Source: Actinomycetota bacterium
GTDB taxonomy: Bacteria; Actinomycetota; Aquicultoria; Aquicultorales; JAMCWL01
Direction: 5' to 3'
Assembly (NCBI GenBank): GCA_023481285.1
Contig: JAMCWL010000036.1
Location: forward strand, 1 to 37,533
Length of the DNA stretch: 37,533 bases
Shown: positions 9,101 to 15,291 of the stretch, in pieces
How the letters are laid out: each line of letters starts with the position of its first letter
Numbering within the stretch: position 1 is the stretch's first letter
Made by a program: the position numbers and the translations under genes
Notes under the pieces: model-generated
The model's input: only the letters and a program-made list of their open reading frames with translations
Database searches by the model: none
What the model was told of the DNA's origin: nothing

Positions 9101-9148
9101 AGTAACGGCTCCAGCGGCCATTACTTTTATAAAATCTCGGCGGTCCAT
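6080..9148 (-). CDS. actB: ACIII subunit ActB-like: molybdopterin-oxidoreductase-like domain fused to four-cluster ferredoxin domain
   Basis: 1022 residues. The N-terminus has a twin-arginine signal (RRDFIKVMAA). Residues 45-730 resemble the large subunit of molybdopterin oxidoreductases. The C-terminal 220 residues are a PsrB-like ferredoxin part with four cysteine groups (CSGCQACMAAC, CLQCGNAPCEAVCP, CIGTRYCNVNCP, and CTFC with CAQTCP). This fusion is typical of ActB. It also keeps C52-x2-C55-x3-C59-x27-C87, the [4Fe-4S] pattern of true Mo enzymes. I see no Cys, Ser or SeCys molybdenum ligand in the usual place. The ATG at 9148 has GAGGTGA upstream. It is first in the minus-strand operon, preceded by the TTAA box. 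Confidence 0.9.
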   Translation of the reverse strand: MDRRDFIKVMAAGAVTPGVIGFKEKVVEPLLPYLIPPEDIVPGVADWYASVCRQCTAGCGIQVRIREGRAKKIEGNPLCPINEGRLCARGQAGLQVLYNPDRIRRPLVKDKGKFKEISWDEGLRLLAGKLGDLKRKGQNKEVFFLAQPLRGHLAKLINTFMENYGSSSFFSHELFDNESLVIANKLSFGYDGIPHYDLANAKYILSFGAGFLDTWISPVQYSAAYGRFRDRPVDRRGRLVQFESRLSLTGASADEWFPIKPETEGLLALGMAGLIVDEKLHDPALEQEIPAWKGALSGFSLERAAAKSGISREKIADVTRKFAAAKPSLALSGDPANSQTNGVFNAVAVNILNHLVGSVGKVGGIRLNLPPVFPDIIERTITRDELRALGRKMQAGEVKALLLYNTNPAFTLAGDEDFIAGLKKVPFIVGFSSFMDDLLFKADLILPDSTYLESWGDYVPIADNGKRSVVLMQPVVSPLYDTHQIGDVMLSLAKILGSEVSQALPWNNFLDYLKSSWRDFHRDLSGKGVATGASFEEFWNNLVKTGGWSESAPAFDENLPARRPKPDLLSTVPNKEPRPLAGEEFHLHLYPSHGLYDGGNANQPWLQQLPEPLVTGTWGSWAEINPETARELGVAEGDVLKISSETGSIEVPAYIFPAIEPKTIAVPIGQGHTSFGSYAKNRGANPIKLIDSPAWASMGVEVAKTGAKNKVIKIEPDLPQPGIENGVNELDRHLVQWINHEEAAALEGKELEPIKALPSRNLKKPSALWSLLGLGKYRSAKTSVRKMDYRWGMVIDMDKCSGCQACMAACYAENNLPLVSDVEMARRRHKNWIRLDRYWEGEYPEVRAKFIPVNCLQCGNAPCEAVCPVYAAYGASDGLNGQVYQRCIGTRYCNVNCPYRARLFNWFNPEWPEPLDQQLNPDISVRTSGIADKCTFCVQRIREVKEKASDEERKVRDGEIQPACAQTCPTGAITFGDLKDLTTKVSQLSRNPRRYRLLEELNTEPAVIYLKAVRENVEPKHE

Positions 9149-9195
9149 TAATCACCTCTTGGAAAGGGGCTAAAGTAAGGCAAAGTCTGCAATTA

Positions 9196-9273
9196 TTAAT
9201 GCCAACTTAAATATGCCAGAAATGCCTTAAAAGAGGATTAACGGTTGATTAAGATGGCGTTAATATCTCTTAA
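9196..9273 (-). promoter_or_regulatory. TTAA 11-bp repeat array between actB and the P19-like gene
   Basis: TTAA occurs at 9196, 9207, 9227, 9238, 9249, 9260 and 9270, so the steps are 11, 20, 11, 11, 11 and 10 bp. On the minus strand, towards actB, most half-sites read TTAAC or TTAAT. This is the longest of four such arrays and the best candidate operator for the window's OmpR-family regulator. The divergent P19-like gene could share it. I could not place -35/-10 boxes with confidence. Confidence 0.65.
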
Positions 9274-9390
9274 CATTCCCTCCGTACGTACCACACCAAG
9301 AAGCGAATGGCGTAAAATGGAAGTGGTTGGCCGACGCACCATTTCGATGATGGCAAGGATGCCTGAATGGGTCGTGGAGAAGGGGAAGGA

Positions 9391-10053
9391 ATGCGGCTGA
9401 AGGGTCTTTCGATATTCATTCGTCCCCTTTTAGAGGTGGCTTTGCTCTTGATAGGCGGATCGATTCTGGCGATGAGCTTATTCCACTTGGCCGGTTTCCG
9501 CGGTATGGACCATCGTTATGCTTTCATTAACACGGCCGAAGCTAAAGCGGGGTGGTTGGGCGTTGCCGGTGATCGTGGGAACCATATCGGTCAAAGCATG
9601 GAAGCCGGGGGTAGGGGAGAGTCGAAGCCCGAGAATATGTCGATAGGCGATCCCAAGCGAGCACGGGGCATGATTATCACCGCGAATTACACGCCGATGA
9701 TTTCTGAATTCGCCGACATCCATCTGGAAGCTCACATAAACGCCGCCGAGGGCAATGCCGCAGGCTTCGGCGCCGGCGAGTTCATCCCGAACTTAGCGGT
9801 GAAGTGCTCATTGAAGAAGCTCAAGACCGGCGAGGAGCTCGAGGGCTATTTATTCCAGGCGACCGTCGATCCTGACGACCAGAGATACTATGATAAAAAT
9901 CTGAAAATGGCGGGAGCCGGCGATTATGAGCTGAGCATGACGGTCGTATCGTCGGCGGTCGGATCGTCGGACGAACAGCGGGCGAAAAGCCGCTATTGGA
10001 AGAAGCCGGTGGTCGTAAGCTGGAAATTCACGTACGAGCCGGAGAAACGGTAG
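9391..10053 (+). CDS. P19/Tp34-family periplasmic iron (metal)-binding protein
   Basis: 220 residues. A single hydrophobic helix (about 13-33) anchors or exports it. Residues 100-190 match the Fe2+-transport P19/Tp34 family: MISEFADIHLEAHI, then GFGAGEFIPNL, then the GAGDYELSMTV strand. In Campylobacter P19 and E. coli FetP this protein binds Fe/Cu outside the cytoplasm and works with an FTR1-type permease. No FTR1 gene is in the window, but the accessory genes of such loci lie at 25.9-30.5 kb. The ATG at 9391 is chosen because GGGGAAGGA precedes it; ATG at 9367 is a longer alternative. It is divergent from actB across the TTAA array and is followed 7 nt later by the DUF4352 gene. Confidence 0.75.
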   Translation: MRLKGLSIFIRPLLEVALLLIGGSILAMSLFHLAGFRGMDHRYAFINTAEAKAGWLGVAGDRGNHIGQSMEAGGRGESKPENMSIGDPKRARGMIITANYTPMISEFADIHLEAHINAAEGNAAGFGAGEFIPNLAVKCSLKKLKTGEELEGYLFQATVDPDDQRYYDKNLKMAGAGDYELSMTVVSSAVGSSDEQRAKSRYWKKPVVVSWKFTYEPEKR

Positions 10054-10060
10054 GAGAAGA

Positions 10061-10579
10061 ATGAAAAAAAATCTGAAGTGGGTCGGGCTCGGGATTCTCG
10101 TTCTGGCCGCGGTCATAGTAATCGCTAGTAGAGTAAACCTACAGCTTGTAAGGCCCAAAACCCCGAATGCCAACCAGGTGGGCGAATCCGTGACGGTAGG
10201 AAAAATCAAATGGACGGCGGCCAATCCAGAAAAAAAGGACGAACTGTATCTGGATGACGACCCTTATAAGGCCATTAAAGCCGTCGGTGTTTTTGTCACG
10301 GTAGACTTGACCGCAGAGCTCACAGGCGGTGAAAGCGACATTGTCGACTCGAGCCAGTTCGCCATTGTCGACTCCAAAGACAGGGTTTTCAAACCGACCG
10401 ACAAGTTCCAGGCTTACGGCAACCTTCGCTCGATCTACCTAAAGAAGGTCGAGCTCAAAGCCCCGGTGACCGGCAAAGCCATCTTCGACATACCGTCCGA
10501 CGCCGGAGGATTGAAGCTTCAGATCAGCGATTTTCGCTCCAAGTCTAGCGAGAAAGGCTTTATTGAGCTAGGGTTCTAG
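10061..10579 (+). CDS. Membrane-anchored DUF4352 (Telokin-like) extracytoplasmic protein
   Basis: 172 residues. The N-terminal helix (about 8-22) is followed by a beta-rich domain of the DUF4352 type: a VGKIKWTA strand, VGVFVTVDLTAEL, FAIVDSKDRVF and AIFDIPSDA. Such domains are immunoglobulin-like and found on lipoproteins or anchored surface proteins; their biochemical role is mostly unknown. There is no lipobox cysteine. GGAGAAG precedes the ATG, and the P19-like gene ends 7 nt upstream, so both are probably one operon. It may be a partner in metal binding at the cell surface, but that is only context. Confidence 0.7.
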   Translation: MKKNLKWVGLGILVLAAVIVIASRVNLQLVRPKTPNANQVGESVTVGKIKWTAANPEKKDELYLDDDPYKAIKAVGVFVTVDLTAELTGGESDIVDSSQFAIVDSKDRVFKPTDKFQAYGNLRSIYLKKVELKAPVTGKAIFDIPSDAGGLKLQISDFRSKSSEKGFIELGF

Positions 10580-10580
10580 C

Positions 10581-10716
10581 TTTCTGGTTACCTGTTTCCT
10601 GGTTACTTGGTTTCCTGGTTACTTGGTATCCTGGTTACCTGGCAACGCCGTCCAACGCGAATAGCGCCTCTAATAGTCCTCCCCGAGATTCCAAGAAACC
10701 AAGTAACCAAGAAACC
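10581..10716. repeat. Dispersed repeat: TTTCCTGGTTACTTGG tandem array, 20-mer core and inverted arm
   Basis: A 16-nt unit, TTTCCTGGTTACTTGG, is repeated about four times (10581-10594 degenerate, 10595-10610, 10611-10626, 10627-10642). It is followed by the core CGCGAATAGCGCCTCTAATA (10656-10675) and an inverted set of the same unit at 10691-10716. The core and the TTGG-rich flank recur at 18481-18540 with the same layout, so this is a dispersed element family. It fills the spacer between two convergent genes, where its inverted arms could fold and stop transcription from both sides. Confidence 0.7.
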
Positions 10717-11666
10717 TAGTGTCTTGATCTGACATGGCATCCCTCGCAGAAGACCGCGCTGTGGCATTTCTGACAGAGATCGGGGCCTTCCTTCAGCACG
10801 ACATTGAAGTGGACTTTCGTGCGCCAGTTTAGCGTGTGACTGGTATGGCATTTCCTGCAGAATTTACTCAGCTCATGGCAGGTCATGCATATCCTGGTAT
10901 CCTCTCGAGCTTGAAACTTATGTTGAGTCCGCCAGTTGTCGATCGGTTGGTGTGACGGCGGCCTCTTGGAATGGCACGATTTGCAGAATAGGAGGCCGTA
11001 CTCGTGGCACTTCATGCAACGCTCCTCCTTGCCCAGGGCGATCTTGCCGTGCTCCTGAACCCACGTGCGCTTTTCATGCTCGGGTACCCAGGGCAGCACT
11101 CTTCCACCGTGGCATCCGAAGCACTCACGGCTCGCGATGACCTGGGACAGATAGGGCTTGGCATGTCGGAAGGCGTGCTTGCCGGAGTGGCAGGTCTTGC
11201 AATCGGCCTGGGCGTCGATCGGCTTCATCGGCGACTTCGGATCGAGCCCCGGCCAGTTGCTATGACACTTCTTGCAAAAGCCCACGTTAACGACTTGCAC
11301 TACTTTTACGTTCGATTTTTCACCGAGTTCAATCTTGTTATGGCAGTCATGGCACTGCAGACCGGGCAACAACTCGGAGGTCAAATGCATTTTATGCAAA
11401 GGAACTCTGGACGTCTTCATATCCCCATGGCAGGCTTTGCAATCCTCCTTACTCAGCTTCGACGAGTTCAAATGGAGCGACCGCAAGTCGGACGAGGATT
11501 TTATCCCCGTCTTATAGAGAACGGTGTCGAGCTTGGTCATCCAGGAGCTTGCCGGAGAGACCTGCGGCGAGGATGTCAAAAAAGTCGCGATAACGAATAT
11601 GTTGAAGACCACGGTCGATAGGAAAAATTTCAGCTTTGCTTTGAGCATGTCCTCTCGGCGTCTCAT
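10716..11666 (-). CDS. Eleven-heme c-type cytochrome of the Rieske/cytochrome b operon
   Basis: 316 residues with a hydrophobic signal segment (about 13-35) and eleven CxxCH motifs (CKACH, CHDCH, CKKCH, CKTCH, CFGCH, CMKCH, CKSCH, CMTCH, CRKCH, CQKCH, CEGCH). It is the fourth gene of the Rieske-b6-subunit IV operon and stands where cytochrome c1 or f would be expected. It may therefore be the electron acceptor of that complex. It is paralogous to the 9-heme protein at 379-1407: both begin with a conserved region around SLHLN / AMHLN and share the first haem sites. The start at 11666 has GGAG 8 nt upstream; a second ATG six codons later also has GAGAGG. Confidence 0.9.
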   Translation of the reverse strand: MRRREDMLKAKLKFFLSTVVFNIFVIATFLTSSPQVSPASSWMTKLDTVLYKTGIKSSSDLRSLHLNSSKLSKEDCKACHGDMKTSRVPLHKMHLTSELLPGLQCHDCHNKIELGEKSNVKVVQVVNVGFCKKCHSNWPGLDPKSPMKPIDAQADCKTCHSGKHAFRHAKPYLSQVIASRECFGCHGGRVLPWVPEHEKRTWVQEHGKIALGKEERCMKCHEYGLLFCKSCHSKRPPSHQPIDNWRTQHKFQAREDTRICMTCHELSKFCRKCHTSHTLNWRTKVHFNVVLKEGPDLCQKCHSAVFCEGCHVRSRH

Positions 11667-11684
11667 CAGGCGCTCCTATACTCT

Positions 11685-12200
11685 TTATTCCAGATAGCCG
11701 ATTAGAGTGAGAATCACGACTATGGCGAGCAGAACCAAGCTTCCGAACATGGCGAAGACGCGTTCGCCCGGCGCTCGCTCCGGATTTCTATCGAGCCACG
11801 GCAGGAAGAATAGGAGTCCAGTGCCAATGACGGGGACGAGAACTCCAACGAGCGGGGGCACAAGACGCAGAAAAGCGTAGAAGGCGAAGTAATACCATTC
11901 GGGCTTCGACCCTGCCGGCGTGACCATAGGATTGGCTTTAACATCAAGGTGGGCGGGGAAAAAAATCACCAAGAAGGTGATGAAGCTGAGCATAAGGAAG
12001 ACCGCCGTTGCCTCGGAAATTGCGTGATCGGGGAAGAAGGGAACGGTCTTTTCGGCATCGTCCTTGCTATGATCCACCGAGGCGATTCTCTTCAGCTCGT
12101 GATCCTGCAGGATCGCTACTGCTAGAGGTTCTATTTTGAGCTCTCCAATCGGCTCAACGTCTACTCCAAGCTCGCCAGCTTCTTTTTCGGGCTCTTGCAT
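11685..12200 (-). CDS. Cytochrome b6f-type subunit IV (C-terminal half of cytochrome b)
   Basis: 171 residues. After a soluble N-terminus of about 65 residues there are three transmembrane segments. The hallmark is KPEWYYFAFYAFLR with the PEWY motif of the Qo site, then LPWLDRNPERAP, as in subunit IV (PetD) and the C-terminal part of cytochrome b. It works with the b6-like protein at 12238 to oxidise (mena)quinol. The acidic N-terminal extension is longer than in chloroplast PetD. AAGGAT lies about 7 nt before the ATG. The 11-heme cytochrome gene follows after 18 nt. Confidence 0.9.
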   Translation of the reverse strand: MQEPEKEAGELGVDVEPIGELKIEPLAVAILQDHELKRIASVDHSKDDAEKTVPFFPDHAISEATAVFLMLSFITFLVIFFPAHLDVKANPMVTPAGSKPEWYYFAFYAFLRLVPPLVGVLVPVIGTGLLFFLPWLDRNPERAPGERVFAMFGSLVLLAIVVILTLIGYLE

Positions 12201-12237
12201 CGCAATATCCTTGTCTTACATCCGTTCGGTTAGTGGC

Positions 12238-12906
12238 CTACAGCGGCCCGGAGATGCCTTGCTTGCGTACCATCCAAAAGTGCGCCGCCATAAAAAGAAC
12301 GAGTCCGGCGGGCAAGACCATGATGTGTGCGCTGAAGAAGCGGGTTAGGGTCGCTTGCCCAAGCTTATCTCCGCCCATGATGATATTGGCCATGGACTTA
12401 CCGAAAAATGGAACCTTCTCGACGAGTGAGATGGTGACGGTCGATCCCCAGTACGCTTTTTGATCCCAGGGGAGCAGGTAACCGGTGAGCGTGAAGGCCA
12501 TCGTCGTCATGAGAAGCAACATTCCGACGACCCAGTTGAATTCACGAGGATGCTTATATGAAGCGGTAATATAAACCCGGAGCATGTGGAGCATGACGAA
12601 GACGACCATAAGCTGGGCTCCCCAGTTGTGGATGCTCCTTAGCAGCCAGCCGTAGTTCACGTAGTTGCTGATATAGAAGACGCTCGAGTATGCCTGGTCT
12701 TGGCTGGGCACGTAATACATCGTCAGGAGGACGCCAGTTATCGCTTGAGTTAAAAAAAGAAAGAAGGCTATCCCGCCGAAGCAGAAGTAATAGCGTCTGG
12801 CATGGTCCGGAACGGGTTTGTCCAAGAGTGACTCGTGCAGGCGATTGGTCAGATTGAATCGCTCGTCGAACGGCCGGGCTATCGTCCTGACGACTTTACT
12901 AAGCAT
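12238..12906 (-). CDS. Cytochrome b6-type subunit (N-terminal half of cytochrome b)
   Basis: 222 residues and four transmembrane helices. Two histidine pairs ligate haems bL and bH: H93/H107 and H194/H209 (spacings 14 and 15, as in b6). Cys42 in the YYFCFGG segment matches the cysteine that attaches the extra haem ci (cn) in b6f-type complexes, so a third haem is likely. The start taken is the ATG at 12906, because GGGGGA lies 8 nt upstream; the ATG at 12912 is too close to that site. It overlaps the end of the Rieske gene and is co-transcribed with it. Function: transmembrane electron transfer in menaquinol oxidation. Confidence 0.92.
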   Translation of the reverse strand: MLSKVVRTIARPFDERFNLTNRLHESLLDKPVPDHARRYYFCFGGIAFFLFLTQAITGVLLTMYYVPSQDQAYSSVFYISNYVNYGWLLRSIHNWGAQLMVVFVMLHMLRVYITASYKHPREFNWVVGMLLLMTTMAFTLTGYLLPWDQKAYWGSTVTISLVEKVPFFGKSMANIIMGGDKLGQATLTRFFSAHIMVLPAGLVLFMAAHFWMVRKQGISGPL

Positions 12907-13369
12907 CGGCATATCCCCCTACGACGATGTTTTTGCCTTCGAGCCTCAGTTTCATCGCAAACATATCGCGAGGGGCCGGACCGTATAGCCGCTTGCCGTC
13001 GATGGTGAATGCGCTCCCATGGCACGGACAGTCGAATCGCTTGGTATTCGCATTCCAGCCAAGCTTGCACCTGACGTGAGGACAGGCGGCGTTTATCGCA
13101 TTGACCAAGCCGTCCGCTTTCTTAACCAGGTAAACCCACTCCTCCCCGTACTCAACCAGCTTCGGGAGGCCCTCCGTAAGCGAATCGACGGTTCCGACTG
13201 CAAGCCAACCTACCTCTGTCAGCCCTTCAGGCGAGCGAGTCGGGGGAGTGATCTGTTTGGCCAACGTTCCCAAAGCGAAAAATCCGGTGACGCTTAGAGA
13301 GGCGGCCGTCAGCCAGGAAAGAAAATCCCTTCTCGTCAGCTCGATTGCTTTCTTTGCGAATCCGCCCAC
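12899..13369 (-). CDS. Rieske [2Fe-2S] protein of a b6f/bc-type complex
   Basis: 156 residues. A twin-arginine motif (TRRDFLSWLTAASL) and one hydrophobic segment give export with a membrane anchor. The cluster-binding boxes are CPHVRC (CxHxxC) and CPCHGSAF, and the GPAPR proline loop follows. It accepts the first electron from quinol at the Qo site. A GTG start at 13369 is used, with a G-rich stretch about 9 nt upstream. It is first in the operon Rieske-b6-subunit IV-11-heme cytochrome, with a good promoter at 13400-13427 and a TTAA box just upstream of that. Confidence 0.92.
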   Translation of the reverse strand: MGGFAKKAIELTRRDFLSWLTAASLSVTGFFALGTLAKQITPPTRSPEGLTEVGWLAVGTVDSLTEGLPKLVEYGEEWVYLVKKADGLVNAINAACPHVRCKLGWNANTKRFDCPCHGSAFTIDGKRLYGPAPRDMFAMKLRLEGKNIVVGGYADA

Positions 13370-13399
13370 TTAATCCAACCCCCCACCTATTGAGAGCGC

Positions 13400-13427
13400 T
13401 GTATACCACTCGAAATCACCGTAACAA
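13400..13427 (-). promoter_or_regulatory. Promoter of the Rieske/cytochrome b operon
   Basis: On the minus strand TTGTTA, 16 nt, then TATACA, with TGG directly before the -10 box (extended -10). It lies about 30 nt upstream of the Rieske GTG. The TTAA repeats end some 20 bp upstream of the -35 box, where an activator could contact RNA polymerase. Confidence 0.55.
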
Positions 13428-13445
13428 AATCGTCTTATGGTTGGA

Positions 13446-13471
13446 TTAATGTAAGGTTAAGGACTTATTAA
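13446..13471 (-). promoter_or_regulatory. TTAA 11-bp repeat box upstream of the Rieske operon
   Basis: TTAA at 13446, 13457 and 13468, exactly 11 bp apart, each read as TTAAT or TTAAC on the minus strand towards the Rieske gene. A further TTAA at 13485 is out of phase. Same pattern as upstream of actB and the small membrane protein. Confidence 0.65.
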
Positions 13472-13513
13472 GAGTCTAGGCACCTTAAACTGCGGAACTG
13501 GCGTCCCGCTCCT

Positions 13514-13747
13514 TTATTCAATGCTCGTGAGAAGCCTCGACTGCGCGATCCGATAGGTTTCGCAGGACTCACAGGCGCTCGGAATCTCTTCGCAGACGAC
13601 GACTTCTTCGCCACCGCCCTGTCCTTTGCCCGTATAGCGCTCATAGACTCCGTAAATCCAGAGAGCCAAAAGTGCGCCCAGAGCAAGCACGATGCCGGCG
13701 GTTGTAACAAATGGAAGGATGATCAAAAATGCCGCTAAAATGATCAT
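13514..13747 (-). CDS. Small membrane protein with a Cys-rich tail, unknown function
   Basis: 77 residues; I do not recognise the family. Residues 1-32 are strongly hydrophobic (one or two membrane passes). The soluble tail is Gly-rich, then acidic, with three cysteines in a C-x7-C-x2-C pattern (CEEIPSAC then ESC). AAGGGGGG lies 9 nt before the ATG, which supports translation. It stands alone between the Rieske operon and the kinase gene, with its own TTAA box at 13818-13843. It may therefore belong to the same respiratory regulon, perhaps as a small accessory subunit. Confidence 0.6.
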   Translation of the reverse strand: MIILAAFLIILPFVTTAGIVLALGALLALWIYGVYERYTGKGQGGGEEVVVCEEIPSACESCETYRIAQSRLLTSIE

Positions 13748-13817
13748 TTTGATAACCCCCCTTACCGATACGGCGCGTTCCTGAGTTAAATGATATCCAC
13801 TTGCCGTTCAGGGTGGG

Positions 13818-13843
13818 TTAAGGGGATGTTATAGCATGGTTAA
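13818..13843 (-). promoter_or_regulatory. TTAA/TTAT 11-bp repeat box upstream of the small membrane protein
   Basis: TTAA at 13818, TTAT at 13829 and TTAA at 13840, in 11-bp steps. On the minus strand they read TTAACC, ATAACA, TTAACC towards the gene at 13747. The box touches the 3' end of the kinase fragment gene. Confidence 0.5.
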
Positions 13844-14679
13844 GGTTTTACGCCCGCTCCATTGGCGCTTGCTTTTAATGTGAAGAGAAAAGAGGAGCCT
13901 TGACCGGGCTTCGACCTTACGGAAACCCTGCTTCCATGAGCGTCGATGATCTCTTTCGCTATCGACAATCCGAGCCCGGCCCCTTTCGGCCCCGACTTGT
14001 CGGCCGGCTTATGGTAAAAGCGGTCGAAGATTTTATGAAGGTCATCCGGGGAGATGCCGACGCCTTCGTCGGTGACGCCCACTTCCACGCCGTTCTTGCC
14101 CACGCTCCTGGCGGTAAGCGAGATCGTTGTTCCCGGTTCGGAGTGTTTGATGGCGTTGTCGACGAAGCTCAAGAGGACCTGGACGATTTTGTCGCGATCG
14201 CATGACGTTTTTGGCAAGCCCGTTTCAACCATGCGGTGGATGTTGATCCCGGAGGAGTCGGCGATGGGAGAGGCGACCGCATAGACATCCTCGATGAGCT
14301 TGTCGACATCGCACTCCTCGAGTTTTAGCTGCGCTCCGCCCGAATCGTATTGCGCCAGGACGAATAGCTCCTCCACAAGCCGCTGTAGCCTGTCTATCTC
14401 GCTTTGCATGGTACGCAAGAACGAATCCCGCACGTCCTTTTTGTCTTTTGCCCCGCTTTCCAAGAGCTCGACGAAGCCCTTCAGCGATGAGATAGGGGTA
14501 CGAAGCTCGTGAGAAGCATTGGAGATGAAATCTTTCTGCGCCTGTTCGAGCCGCTTCTGCTCCGTGACGTCGCTCATTAGCACGACCGAAGCTATCGTAT
14601 TCAGTTGCTCGTCGCGCATCGGGGCGGCATGGACGAGGATAACACGGTCATTGTGGGTCGAAGATTTTATGAAGGTCAT
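13840..14679 (-). pseudogene. C-terminal sensor-kinase fragment created by tandem duplication
   Basis: An open frame of 279 residues holding a PAS remnant, the HisKA H-box (FISNASHELRTPISSLKGF) and a complete HATPase, including DEGVGI and GAGLGLSIAKE. It lacks membrane helices, HAMP and sensor. Only the C-terminal 60 residues or so are unique; the rest is an exact copy of the kinase upstream. No ribosome site is seen before the ATG at 14679. It is best read as the displaced 3' end of the gene at 14648-16237. If translated it would be a soluble kinase core. Confidence 0.7.
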
Positions 14680-15291
14680 CCGGGGAGATGCCGACGCCTT
14701 CGTCGGTGACGCCCACTTCCACGCCGTTCTTGCCCACGCTCCTGGCGGTAAGCGAGATCGTTGTTCCCGGTTCGGAGTGTTTGATGGCGTTGTCGACGAA
14801 GCTCAAGAGGACCTGGACGATTTTGTCGCGATCGCATGACGTTTTTGGCAAGCCCGTTTCAACCATGCGGTGGATGTTGATCCCGGAGGAGTCGGCGATG
14901 GGAGAGGCGACCGCATAGACATCCTCGATGAGCTTGTCGACATCGCACTCCTCGAGTTTTAGCTGCGCTCCGCCCGAATCGTATTGCGCCAGGACGAATA
15001 GCTCCTCCACAAGCCGCTGTAGCCTGTCTATCTCGCTTTGCATGGTACGCAAGAACGAATCCCGCACGTCCTTTTTGTCTTTTGCCCCGCTTTCCAAGAG
15101 CTCGACGAAGCCCTTCAGCGATGAGATAGGGGTACGAAGCTCGTGAGAAGCATTGGAGATGAAATCTTTCTGCGCCTGTTCGAGCCGCTTCTGCTCCGTG
15201 ACGTCGCTCATTAGCACGACCGAAGCTATCGTATTCAGTTGCTCGTCGCGCATCGGGGCGGCATGGACGAGGATAACACGGTCATTGTGGG
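14022..15291. repeat. Perfect 634-bp tandem duplication inside the sensor kinase gene
   Basis: Positions 14022-14657 and 14656-15291 match at an offset of 634 bp with no difference seen, joined at a 2-bp GG overlap. 634 is not a multiple of three, so the reading frame breaks at the junction. Removing exactly one unit restores a single 587-residue kinase frame from 16237 to 13840. The perfect identity means either a very recent duplication or an assembly error. Confidence 0.92.

Noticed and set aside
10581-10716. Possible CRISPR array
   Set aside because: The 16-nt units abut each other without spacers and are degenerate; no cas gene is present.
14648-14679. A second independent histidine kinase gene
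   Set aside because: The fragment is an exact copy of the upstream kinase except for its C-terminal end, with no ribosome site; it is explained by the 634-bp duplication.
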